From positions 1 through 47,757 of the forward strand of contig JAJYMM010000244.1 of assembly GCA_021787035.1 (NCBI GenBank): DNA of 47,757 nucleotides, given 5' to 3'. Origin of the DNA: Actinomycetes bacterium (GTDB lineage Bacteria > Actinomycetota > Acidimicrobiia > Acidimicrobiales > Palsa-688). Both the position numbers and the translations under genes were made by a program. This document shows positions 6,856-14,891 of this stretch, piece by piece. Numbering within the stretch: the stretch's first letter is position 1; every line of letters starts with the position of its first letter. The notes below the pieces were generated by a model. The model saw only the letters and a list, made by a program, of their open reading frames with translations, searched no databases and was not told the DNA's origin.

Positions 6856-8376
6856 GTGCAGGCACAGGGCGGGCGTCCTGCTAGGGCGAGACGGCTGAAA
6901 AGGACGCCTTCGGTGCTGGCGGTTGTCGCGCTGGCGCTCTTCAGCGTGGCCGGTGCCAGAAGCTCGGGGGCGGCTCTCCCTCTCCCATCGGCTTGGTCCC
7001 CTGTAGCGCACGTCGCTGGGCCTGGCATTGGGCACGTCGCTGGGCCTGGAGCTGGGGACGTCGCTGGGCCTGGAGCTGGGGACGTCGCTGGCGGGGCTCG
7101 GGCTGAGGTCCAGCACGACGCCGGGATCTACGGGGACGGAGGGGTGCTCGGTTTCGGCAGAGCACGTTTTTTGGGTAGCCCTCTCGGCGTGAAGCTGTCC
7201 GCTCCGGTCGTCGCGATGGCGCCGACGCCCGACGGTGCTGGCTACTGGCTCGCCAGCGCGGACGGGGCGGTCTACTCCTTCGGGGACGCCCGCTATTTCG
7301 GCGACCTCAGCGGACGGAGACCCTACGCGCCGATCGTCGCGATGGCGCCGACGCCCGACGGTGCTGGCTACTGGCTCGCCAGCGCGGACGGGGCGGTCTA
7401 CTCCTTCGGGGACGCCCGCTATTTCGGCGCGCCGGCTGCCTCGGGTGGCGCCCCCGACCCGGTGGTCGGCTTCGCCCCCACGCCTCTCGGCAATGGTTAT
7501 TGGCTTGTGACGAGCCACGGCGCCGTGTACTCATACGGCGCCGCCCACTACTACGGCTCGCTTGGTCGCACCAACCTGCACAATATCCCCGTGGTCGCGA
7601 TCGCATCTTCGGCCAATGGTCTTGGCTACTGGCTCGTGCAGGGTGGCGGGGAGGTCGTCCCCTACGGCGATGCACCACGCCTAGGCGGAATGAGGGGCCA
7701 TGCGCCGGTGGTTGGGATCGCGGTCAGCCCCGGCGGTCTGGGCTACTGGCTCGCATGCAACGACGGCGAGGTCTATGCCTTCGGGGACGCCGCCAAGCTC
7801 GGGGGCGACAGCCGAGCCAACCCCAGGCCACCGATCTCCGGTATCGTCCCCGACCCGGAGGGGGCAGGGTACTGGCTCTTGGACGCGGCGGCGTTTTCGC
7901 TCAGGTTGGACCAACCCGGCCCTGGGGCGGGTCCTCGGATAGTCGGGGTTGCCGCTAGCCAGCTCGGCCCGAGCCCGGATGGGGGCAACTTCTGCAACCC
8001 CTACGGGCCTTGCGAAGAGTGGTGCTCGCTATTCGCGACCTGGGTTTGGGAAAGAGCCGGTGTCCCGATCCCGCGCTACGCGTTTGTGGGCGACGTCTAC
8101 TACTGGGCGAAGAAGCACACGAAGGTGCTCCCCGTCACGCAGGAGCCCCGGCCGGGTGACCTCGTCCTTTACGGTACCGGTCCGCAAGACGTCAAGGCTT
8201 CGCCGCACATCGGTGTCGTGGCACAGGTGTGGCCAGATGGGGAGATCGATACCGTCGAGGGCGATGCCGGCCCAGGCCGGGGGAACCGCAGGGCCGTACT
8301 TGTGAACGGGCCGTACCTGCCGTCACAGTCTTTCTTCGCCAACGGCTACCCGATCTACGGCTATGCCGTACCATAG
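6856..8376 (+). CDS. Secreted repeat protein with C-terminal CHAP-type amidase domain
   Basis: 506 aa, GTG start with AAGGAG just upstream. Residues about 15-40 form a signal peptide (basic LKR, then a VLAVVALALFSVAGA core). Then comes an 8-aa minisatellite (HVAGPGIG and similar), followed by about seven repeats of roughly 40 aa with GYWL..(D/G)G.VYSFGDA..FG, a beta-propeller-like array typical of acidimicrobial surface proteins. From about residue 370 a CHAP/NlpC-P60-type domain follows: the catalytic Cys probably lies in PCEEWCSLFATWVW, the His in SPHIGVVAQVW, then DTVEGDAG. It probably cleaves peptidoglycan, with the repeats binding the envelope. Two of the repeats are identical at DNA level over 96 bp. 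Confidence 0.82.
   Translation: MQAQGGRPARARRLKRTPSVLAVVALALFSVAGARSSGAALPLPSAWSPVAHVAGPGIGHVAGPGAGDVAGPGAGDVAGGARAEVQHDAGIYGDGGVLGFGRARFLGSPLGVKLSAPVVAMAPTPDGAGYWLASADGAVYSFGDARYFGDLSGRRPYAPIVAMAPTPDGAGYWLASADGAVYSFGDARYFGAPAASGGAPDPVVGFAPTPLGNGYWLVTSHGAVYSYGAAHYYGSLGRTNLHNIPVVAIASSANGLGYWLVQGGGEVVPYGDAPRLGGMRGHAPVVGIAVSPGGLGYWLACNDGEVYAFGDAAKLGGDSRANPRPPISGIVPDPEGAGYWLLDAAAFSLRLDQPGPGAGPRIVGVAASQLGPSPDGGNFCNPYGPCEEWCSLFATWVWERAGVPIPRYAFVGDVYYWAKKHTKVLPVTQEPRPGDLVLYGTGPQDVKASPHIGVVAQVWPDGEIDTVEGDAGPGRGNRRAVLVNGPYLPSQSFFANGYPIYGYAVP
7011..7082. repeat. 24-bp coding minisatellite, three copies
   Basis: CGTCGCTGGGCCTGG... units at 7011-7034, 7035-7058 and 7059-7082, the last two identical, with a partial fourth after. 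They encode an eight-residue Gly/Ala/Pro repeat just after the signal peptide of the CHAP protein, probably a flexible linker. Confidence 0.85.
7208..7429. repeat. 96-bp exact direct repeat inside the propeller array
   Basis: Bases 7208-7303 recur unchanged at 7334-7429 (offset 126 bp, one 42-residue repeat unit). The perfect nucleotide identity, third positions included, indicates recent duplication or gene conversion of one propeller repeat. Confidence 0.9.
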
Positions 8377-8384
8377 CTCCGCCT

Positions 8385-9335
8385 ATGACTACGACCCCTT
8401 TGGCGAAACTGACTAGCGCGCCCTCCTGTAGCGAATGGGCCCGTAGCCAGCAGCTGGAGCCGGTGGGCACGGCCGGTAACTACAAGGGCTTCTTGCTTGT
8501 GGAGGAGCCACTTCCCTGGCCTGCCGATGCTTCGTCGGTTCCCGAGCTGGCCGGTGTGAGTGGGCTTGCCTCGGACGCCGGTGTTCGGTTGCAGCTGCTC
8601 AGCAGTGAGAGCCGTCCGGGGCGTTCCGACGGCACCGGCCGCCGGGTGATCTATTACCGCCAAGCGCGGGAGGGCTGGGCGGGGGATCTCGTGCGCTCGG
8701 AATGCGTAGCCCCGGCCGGTCAGGTCGCTGCCGCCGTGAGCGACCTGCTCTCCTCCGGCGCCGGGGGCGCCTGGAGCCAGGAGGGAGGGGCGGTCGTAGA
8801 CGTCTTGGTGTGCACCCACGGCCAGCGCGACACCTGCTGCGGATCGAAGGGCACGCGCCTTTTTGCTGAGCTCACGGAGAGCCCTCTCGCCGCCGCTCAG
8901 GCGCCAGTGCGGCTGTGGAGGACGAGCCATACGGGGGGGCACCGGTTCGCCCCGTCGGCTATAGCCTTCCCGAGCGGCACCATGTGGGCTTACTCCGACA
9001 GCGCCTTGCTCCGAGCTGTGGTTGGCGCAGGAGCAGGAGAAGCAGGGGCTGCCCCCGGCCACTACCGCGGGTGCGCGACGCTCGGCACCCCTCGAGCACA
9101 GGCACTTGACGCTGCGGTGTTCGCCGAGGTCGGCTGGTCTTTGCTCCGGGACGCTCGGCGTGCCCTCGAAGCACCCGGGGGGCGGCTCAGGCTCGAGACG
9201 CTCGGAAATGGCACGTGGGAGGGCGTCGTACACGAGGGCCGGCGGGTGCCCCAGCCGGACTGCCGCACCGACCCCGGCGCGGCGACCAAGCACGGGGTCG
9301 AATGGGTCGTCGAAGACCTTTGCCGGCTCGGCTAG
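8385..9335 (+). CDS. Sucrase/ferredoxin-like family protein (thioredoxin-like [2Fe-2S])
   Basis: 316 aa from an ATG at 8385, ten bases after the CHAP gene's stop. It has the Suc_Fer-like family pattern: CTHGQRDTCCGSKG (three Cys, with the Asp-x-Cys-Cys core) followed by RTSHTGGHRFAPSAIAFPSG. In related thioredoxin-like ferredoxins these Cys and His residues bind a [2Fe-2S] cluster. The family is named after a sucrase annotation, but its members look like electron-transfer proteins; the true function is not known. The close spacing suggests co-transcription with the CHAP gene, though I see no functional link. Confidence 0.82.
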   Translation: MTTTPLAKLTSAPSCSEWARSQQLEPVGTAGNYKGFLLVEEPLPWPADASSVPELAGVSGLASDAGVRLQLLSSESRPGRSDGTGRRVIYYRQAREGWAGDLVRSECVAPAGQVAAAVSDLLSSGAGGAWSQEGGAVVDVLVCTHGQRDTCCGSKGTRLFAELTESPLAAAQAPVRLWRTSHTGGHRFAPSAIAFPSGTMWAYSDSALLRAVVGAGAGEAGAAPGHYRGCATLGTPRAQALDAAVFAEVGWSLLRDARRALEAPGGRLRLETLGNGTWEGVVHEGRRVPQPDCRTDPGAATKHGVEWVVEDLCRLG

Positions 9336-9377
9336 AAATGGCTCGGGGGTAAGTAAGCCAAGGGCTATTCGCGCCAC

Positions 9378-9426
9378 GCTCGGATGGCGTGCTCGGATGG
9401 CGTGCTCGGATGGCGTGCTCGGACGG
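9378..9426. repeat. 13-bp tandem repeat upstream of pyc
   Basis: GCTCGGATGGCGT occurs three times exactly (9378-9390, 9391-9403, 9404-9416), followed by a diverged partial copy. It lies 32 bp ahead of the pyruvate carboxylase start, where a promoter or leader would be. Confidence 0.88.
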
Positions 9427-9457
9427 CCGGCGAGAACGGCAAGCTACGCTCGGTGAC

Positions 9458-12400
9458 GTGCGCAAGGTGCTCGTGGCCAACCGGGGAGAGATAGCGATCA
9501 GGGCCTTCAGGGCCATCAACGAGCTCGGGTGGACCTCGGTAGCGGTCTTCCCATACGAAGACCGCTACTCGCTTCACCGCCAAAAGGCGGACGAGAGCTA
9601 CGAGATCGGCGAGCGGGGGCACCCCTTGCGGGCATACCTTGACATAGCAGGGATAATCGAGGTCGCCCTGGCTTGCGGGGCTGACGCGATCTACCCCGGC
9701 TACGGCTTCTTGTCGGAGAACCCCGACCTTGCCCGCGCCTGTGAGGAGGCGGGGTTGACCTTCGTTGGCCCTCCCGCAGAGGTCCTGGCGCTAGCGGGCA
9801 ACAAGCCGAGGGCCAAGGAGGCGGCTAGCGCGGCAGGCCTGCCGGTTCTCCGGAGCGCTGGCCCCTTCGGGGACGGGGCCGCTACTTTGGGGAGGGCTGC
9901 CGGTACCAGTCAGGGCCCCGCTGGCGGCCTTCTCGAGGACTTGGTCCGCTCGGCCGGTGAAGTGGGCTTCCCGCTGTTCGTGAAGGCGGCTGCGGGTGGG
10001 GGCGGCCGAGGTTTGCGCCGGGTCGAGCGTGCTGAAGACCTGCGCGAGGCAGCCTCGATCGCAGCGCGCGAGGCAGCGACCGCCTTCGGGGATGCCACCG
10101 TGTTCCTGGAGGAAGCCGTCAGCCCGGCCCGCCACATCGAAGTCCAGGTCCTCGCAGACGGCACCGGCGAAGTCGTTCACCTTTTCGAGAGGGACTGTTC
10201 GGTGCAGCGGCGCCACCAGAAGGTGGTGGAGATCGCGCCGGCCCCCAAACTGGCGGCCGGGCTCCGCGAGCGCCTCTGCGCCGACGCGGTGACGTTCGCG
10301 CGGGCAGTCGGCTATCGCAACGCCGGCACGGTCGAGTTCCTGGTCGGGCCGGACGGCCGGCACGTTTTCATCGAGATGAACCCTCGCATCCAAGTCGAGC
10401 ACACGGTCACCGAAGAAGTGACCTCGGTCGACTTGGTGCAGGCGCAGCTTCGCGTGGCGGCAGGCGAGACCCTGCAGGACCTCGGCATCTCTCAAGAAAA
10501 ACTCGCTGTCAGGGGCGCAGCGCTGCAGTGCCGGATAACGACCGAAGACCCCGCTCAGGGGTTCCGCCCCGACACCGGGCGCATTAGTACCTACCGCTCG
10601 CCTGGCGGTCACGGGGTCCGGCTGGACGGCTGTACCTACCTTGGCGCCGACGTCTTGCCCCATTTCGACTCGCTGCTGGTAAAGCTGACCTGCAGCGGGC
10701 GTAGTTTCGACGAGGCGGTGAAAAGGTCCAGGCGGGCGCTCGCCGAGTTCAGGGTGCGCGGTGTCGCCACCAACATCCCCTTCCTCCAAGGCGTGCTCGA
10801 GGACCCGGCTTTCCTTGCCGGGGACATTACGACCTCTTTCATCGACGAGCGGCCCGCCTTGCTCGGCCGTCGCCGAGGCGCCGACAGGGGCACGCGCCTC
10901 TTGAGCTATATCGCCGACATGACCGTCAACCGCCCGAACGGGCCGGCTCCTGCGGGCCCGAGCCCGCTCTCCAAGCTGCCCGGCGTGCCGCGCAAGGCAG
11001 CGCCGGTGCCCGCTCCCGGTACGCGCCAACTGCTCGACGAGCTAGGCCCCGAGCGGTTTGCCCGCTGGATGCGAGAGCAAACTCGCGTGCTAGTGAGCGA
11101 CACGACGTTCCGCGACGCCCACCAGTCTCTTCTTGCCACGCGGTTGCGCACGAAGGACATGCTCGCCGCTGGCCCCTTTTATGCATTGGCGTTGCCAGGG
11201 CTCTTGTCACTCGAGTGCTGGGGAGGCGCAACTTTCGACGTCGCGCTGCGCTTTTTACGGGAAGACCCCTGGGAGCGCCTCGCTGCGATCAGGGAGGCCG
11301 TGCCCAACGTGTGCCTCCAAATGCTCCTGCGCGGGCGCAACACGGTCGGCTACACGCCTTACCCCTTAGAAGTGGCGACAGCTTTCGTAAAGGAAGCGGC
11401 GAGGACGGGGATAGACATATTTCGCGTCTTCGACGCGTTGAACGACATCGACCAGATGCTGCCGGCGGTGCGTGCAGTCATCGACGTGGGGAAGATAGCG
11501 GAGGGGACCCTTTGCTACACGGGCGACTTGGCCGACCCCTCCGAGAAGCTCTACACATTGGACTACTACTTGAAAAAGGCCGAGCAGCTCGTCGAGGGCG
11601 GCGTGCACGTCCTTTGCATAAAAGACATGGCGGGGCTCCTTCGCGCCCCCGCAGCGCGCACATTGGTCGGGGCGCTCCGGGGGAACTTCGACCTTCCAGT
11701 GCACCTGCACACCCACGACACGGCTGGCGGCCAGCTCGGGACTTATGTCGCCGCCTTAGAGGCCGGAGTGGACGCGCTCGACGGGGCCATCGGCCCGATG
11801 GCCGGTACGACGAGCCAGCCGTCGCTCGGGGCCATTGTCGCCGCAACTGCCCATACCGAGCGCGACAGCGAGCTCTCGCTCGCCGCGATCGAGGCGTTCG
11901 AGCCGTACTGGGAGGCGGTTCGCCACGCCTACCGTCCTTTCGACATCGGGCTCCCCGCGCCCACGAGCCGCGTTTACCTGCACGAGATGCCGGGGGGGCA
12001 GATATCCAACCTCCGCCAGCAGGCGATAGCTCTCGGGCTCGGGGAGCGCTATGAGGAGGTCGAGGACCTCTACGCCGTGGCCAACCGGATCCTCGGCAAC
12101 ATCGTCAAGGTGACCCCGAGCTCGAAGGTGGTGGGCGACTTGGCCCTCTATCTCTGCGGCGCGGGCGTCGACATAATGGACTTCGAGCGTGACCCTGCGG
12201 CCTTCGACTTACCCGACAGTGTCGTGGGCTTCCTCGCCGGGGAGCTCGGTGAACCGGCCGGAGGCTGGCCCGAGCCCTTTAGGACCAAGGCCCTCGAGGG
12301 GAAAAGCCGGCCGGTGCGCCAACTCGCGCTCCCGCCCGAAGCAAAGCGAGCCCTGGAGGACCCCTCCACTACACCTGAGGAATTGCGCCGCACGCTAAAC

Positions 12401-12922
12401 GAGTTGCTTTTCCCTGGGCCTGCCAAGGAGTTCGAGGAATCGTCGCGCCAGTACGGGGACCTCTCGGTCCTGCCCACCAAGGCATTTTTCTACGGCCTTG
12501 CACTAGGGGAGGAGGTCGACGTGGCACTCGAAGCCGGGGTCTCGCTCTACCTTGCCGTGGACGCGGTCGGGGAGGCTGACGAGCGCGGGTTCCGTTCTGT
12601 TTTTTGCCGCATCAACGGCCAACCTCGCGAGGTCCGCGTGAGGGACCGCTCCGTTAGGGAGACCCGGCCGAGGGGAGAGCGGGCGCAGCAGGACAACCCG
12701 GCCCATGTGGCGGCTCCTTTCGCGGGCACGGTCTCGCTAACGGTTGGCGCCGGTGACCGCGTCGAGGCTGGCCAAACCGTCGCGACGATAGAAGCGATGA
12801 AGATGGAGGCGCCGATAACCGCTTCGCTTGCGGGCAGGGTCGAGCGCTTGGCCGTGAGCCCGGTCGCGTCGGTTGAGGGCGGGGACCTACTGTTGGTCAT
12901 ATCGCCTGGAGGTGACCGGTAG
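9458..12922 (+). CDS. pyc: Pyruvate carboxylase
   Basis: Single-chain biotin enzyme that carboxylates pyruvate to oxaloacetate (anaplerosis), 1154 aa, the normal length. Domains in order: biotin carboxylase, about 1-450 (RKVLVANRGEIAIR start, AAAGGGGRG ATP loop, FIEMNPRIQVEHTVTEE); carboxyltransferase, about 545-820 (SDTTFRDAHQSLLATR, ECWGGATFDVALRFL, HTHDT); the PYC/OADA allosteric and linker region; and a C-terminal biotinyl domain with Lys1115 in EAMKMEAP. The start is a GTG at 9458; the open frame upstream is a 13-bp minisatellite. Alanine dehydrogenase begins directly after the stop, so the two form an operon around pyruvate. Confidence 0.96.
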   Translation: MRKVLVANRGEIAIRAFRAINELGWTSVAVFPYEDRYSLHRQKADESYEIGERGHPLRAYLDIAGIIEVALACGADAIYPGYGFLSENPDLARACEEAGLTFVGPPAEVLALAGNKPRAKEAASAAGLPVLRSAGPFGDGAATLGRAAGTSQGPAGGLLEDLVRSAGEVGFPLFVKAAAGGGGRGLRRVERAEDLREAASIAAREAATAFGDATVFLEEAVSPARHIEVQVLADGTGEVVHLFERDCSVQRRHQKVVEIAPAPKLAAGLRERLCADAVTFARAVGYRNAGTVEFLVGPDGRHVFIEMNPRIQVEHTVTEEVTSVDLVQAQLRVAAGETLQDLGISQEKLAVRGAALQCRITTEDPAQGFRPDTGRISTYRSPGGHGVRLDGCTYLGADVLPHFDSLLVKLTCSGRSFDEAVKRSRRALAEFRVRGVATNIPFLQGVLEDPAFLAGDITTSFIDERPALLGRRRGADRGTRLLSYIADMTVNRPNGPAPAGPSPLSKLPGVPRKAAPVPAPGTRQLLDELGPERFARWMREQTRVLVSDTTFRDAHQSLLATRLRTKDMLAAGPFYALALPGLLSLECWGGATFDVALRFLREDPWERLAAIREAVPNVCLQMLLRGRNTVGYTPYPLEVATAFVKEAARTGIDIFRVFDALNDIDQMLPAVRAVIDVGKIAEGTLCYTGDLADPSEKLYTLDYYLKKAEQLVEGGVHVLCIKDMAGLLRAPAARTLVGALRGNFDLPVHLHTHDTAGGQLGTYVAALEAGVDALDGAIGPMAGTTSQPSLGAIVAATAHTERDSELSLAAIEAFEPYWEAVRHAYRPFDIGLPAPTSRVYLHEMPGGQISNLRQQAIALGLGERYEEVEDLYAVANRILGNIVKVTPSSKVVGDLALYLCGAGVDIMDFERDPAAFDLPDSVVGFLAGELGEPAGGWPEPFRTKALEGKSRPVRQLALPPEAKRALEDPSTTPEELRRTLNELLFPGPAKEFEESSRQYGDLSVLPTKAFFYGLALGEEVDVALEAGVSLYLAVDAVGEADERGFRSVFCRINGQPREVRVRDRSVRETRPRGERAQQDNPAHVAAPFAGTVSLTVGAGDRVEAGQTVATIEAMKMEAPITASLAGRVERLAVSPVASVEGGDLLLVISPGGDR

Positions 12923-14023
12923 TTGCGTATAGGCGTCGTGAAGGAGATAAAGCCGGCAGAGCTGCGGGTGGCCCTCACGCCTGCGGGCACCGAGGAGCTC
13001 GTGGAGGCTGGCCACAGCGTGGTCGTTGAACGCGGGGCGGGAGAAGGGTCCGGTTTCCCCGACGAGGCCTATATCGCTGCCGGGGCGGAGCTCGCGAGCA
13101 GCGCGGCTGGCATCTGGGGTGAAGTGGACACGCTTGTCAAGGTCAAAGAGCCTGTGGGCCCCGAGCTCGCGCTCTTGCGGGAAGGGCTCGTCCTTTTCAC
13201 CTACCTTCATCTGGCAGCTGCCCCAGGACTGACGGCGGCACTGGTTTCCTCCGGTGCTACCGGGGTGGCCTACGAGACGGTCGAGGATGCCGCTGGGCAG
13301 CTGCCTCTCCTGGCGCCGATGAGCGAGATCGCGGGTCGGCTCGCTGGTCAGGTCGTGGCTGGGTACCTGACGTCGCCCATGGGCGGGAGGGGCCTCCTGG
13401 CTGGGGGTGCACCTGGGGTCGCGCCAGCGCGCGTGCTCGTCCTCGGCGGGGGAGTGGTCGGGGTCTACGCGGCAAAAGTGGCAAGAGGCATTGGAGCCGA
13501 GGTGACGGTGCTCGAACGTTCCGTCGAGAGACTGCGCTACCTGGACGACCGCTTCGACGGTTCCGTTCGCTGCTTGATGTCCGATGCGCACAGCGTGCTC
13601 GAGCAGCTTTCGTCGAACGACGCCGTGGTCGGCGCGGTGCTCGTACATGGGGCAGCGGCGCCCAAGCTCATCCGGCGGTCGATGCTCTCGCGGATGCCGC
13701 CTCGTTCGGTGATCGTGGACGTGGCGATCGACCAAGGTGGTTGTGCGGAGACTTCCCGGCCCACGACCCACGAGGAGCCGACCTTCGTCGTCGACGGCGT
13801 TGTCCACTACTGCGTGGCCAACATGCCTGGCGCGGTGCCCGTGACTTCGACGCGGGCGCTCGCCAATGCGACGCTCCCGTACTTGCACAGGCTGGCCGAC
13901 CTCGGCCTCGACGAATTCTGCCGGCAGGACAAGGGCTTCGCGAAGGGCGTCAACGTGCGCGAGCACGAAGTCGTGCATCCTGCAGTTGCGGAGGCCTACC
14001 GCGATCGAGATGCAGCCCTTTAG
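12923..14023 (+). CDS. ald: Alanine dehydrogenase
   Basis: NAD-dependent interconversion of L-alanine with pyruvate and ammonia, 366 aa. It starts MRIGVVKEIK; catalytic Lys75 (VKVKEP) and His96 (YLHLA) sit at the family positions. The Rossmann loop is VLGGGVVGVYAA, followed by VDVAIDQGGCAETS, with Asp contacting substrate, and YCVANMPGAVP. The start is a TTG immediately after the pyc stop, served by a GGAGGTG sequence inside the pyc 3' end, so translation is coupled. With pyc it forms a pyruvate node: one gene makes pyruvate from alanine, the other carboxylates it. Confidence 0.95.
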   Translation: MRIGVVKEIKPAELRVALTPAGTEELVEAGHSVVVERGAGEGSGFPDEAYIAAGAELASSAAGIWGEVDTLVKVKEPVGPELALLREGLVLFTYLHLAAAPGLTAALVSSGATGVAYETVEDAAGQLPLLAPMSEIAGRLAGQVVAGYLTSPMGGRGLLAGGAPGVAPARVLVLGGGVVGVYAAKVARGIGAEVTVLERSVERLRYLDDRFDGSVRCLMSDAHSVLEQLSSNDAVVGAVLVHGAAAPKLIRRSMLSRMPPRSVIVDVAIDQGGCAETSRPTTHEEPTFVVDGVVHYCVANMPGAVPVTSTRALANATLPYLHRLADLGLDEFCRQDKGFAKGVNVREHEVVHPAVAEAYRDRDAAL

Positions 14024-14171
14024 GCGGTCCAAAGGGGGAGTGTGCCTTCGCCCCCCGGGGCCAGAAATTGCCGAAAATTATTCACTGCTAGGGCGAATCT
14101 GCGGAAGGTCGGCTGCGCCCGTGAAGGCCGTCGGCTCAAGGCCCTAGGGTCAGCGCGCCGATCCTCGACTT

Positions 14172-14891
14172 GTGGTTCCGATCAGGCACGGCAACGGGTG
14201 GACTTGGAGGCGCGAGGACGTCGCCCGTGCGAGGCTCAACTGTTTAGTGGCGTGCCTGGCTGAGCGCGGCGTGGGGGCCGGGCCCGACCTTGGGCGGCTC
14301 CTGGATGTCATCTGCCCGCCAGGAGCTTCGGTCTTGCACGGGCTCCTCGCACCAGGCTGGGAGGTCCCTCTGGGGCACTTGGTGGTCGCGCAGAGGGGGG
14401 TCGTGGTCGTGGGGTCGCGTTGGGCTGCGCAGGACGCCGGCAGCACGGCGCCGGTCGAGGGCACCGGTGAGGACCGCTGGACCGGGAGGTCCTCGGCGGT
14501 AAAGAGCGCTCTGAAAGGGGCAAAGGCCATGCGCAGCTTCCTCTCTGGTACGCCGTGGGCGGCCAAGCCGGTGATGGCTGCTGTCTGCGTGCTCTCTTTG
14601 CCCGCGGCGGAAGCGGCCTTCGTCGATGCTCGCAGCGGTTGCTGGCCTCCAGCGTCATCGCCAGCGGTCATCGTGGACGACTTGTGGGTGGGGCATGCGG
14701 GCCGCCTTCCCGCCTGGCTTGCCTCGGGTGAGGGGCTGGAAGCAGATGAACGGGGAGCGCTTCGCCTGTTCTTATCTGCCGAGCTGTGCGCGGAGCACGC
14801 TGAGCGTCAAGCGCCGTGGTCTCTGCCCGAGCGAGCTCTCCCCTCTCCCGTTTCGAGTCCGTCGGGCGTGCCTGCCCTAGCCAGGCACTAA
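14172..14891 (+). CDS. Hypothetical protein, possible degenerate NERD-like fold
   Basis: 239 aa from a GTG. I do not recognise it with certainty. The segment GWEVPLGHLVVAQRGVVVVG is reminiscent of the core of nuclease-related (NERD) domains, where a buried strand reads like DHVVVGPGGVFVID. It is followed by DRWTGRSSAVKSALKGAKAM, which also resembles NERD spacing. The catalytic Asp and Lys of an active nuclease are not obvious. There is no membrane segment or signal peptide. It is convergent with the TPR-CHAT gene, overlapping it by 4 bp. A neutral label is safest. Confidence 0.5.
   Translation: MVPIRHGNGWTWRREDVARARLNCLVACLAERGVGAGPDLGRLLDVICPPGASVLHGLLAPGWEVPLGHLVVAQRGVVVVGSRWAAQDAGSTAPVEGTGEDRWTGRSSAVKSALKGAKAMRSFLSGTPWAAKPVMAAVCVLSLPAAEAAFVDARSGCWPPASSPAVIVDDLWVGHAGRLPAWLASGEGLEADERGALRLFLSAELCAEHAERQAPWSLPERALPSPVSSPSGVPALARH

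Noticed and set aside
9791..11029. 412-codon minus-strand frame opposite pyc
   Set aside because: It lies entirely inside the biotin carboxylase domain and has no recognisable motif or ribosome site.
12887..14032. 381-codon minus-strand frame opposite ald
   Set aside because: It mirrors the whole alanine dehydrogenase gene and has a His/Arg-rich composition with no family pattern. It is a high-GC shadow.
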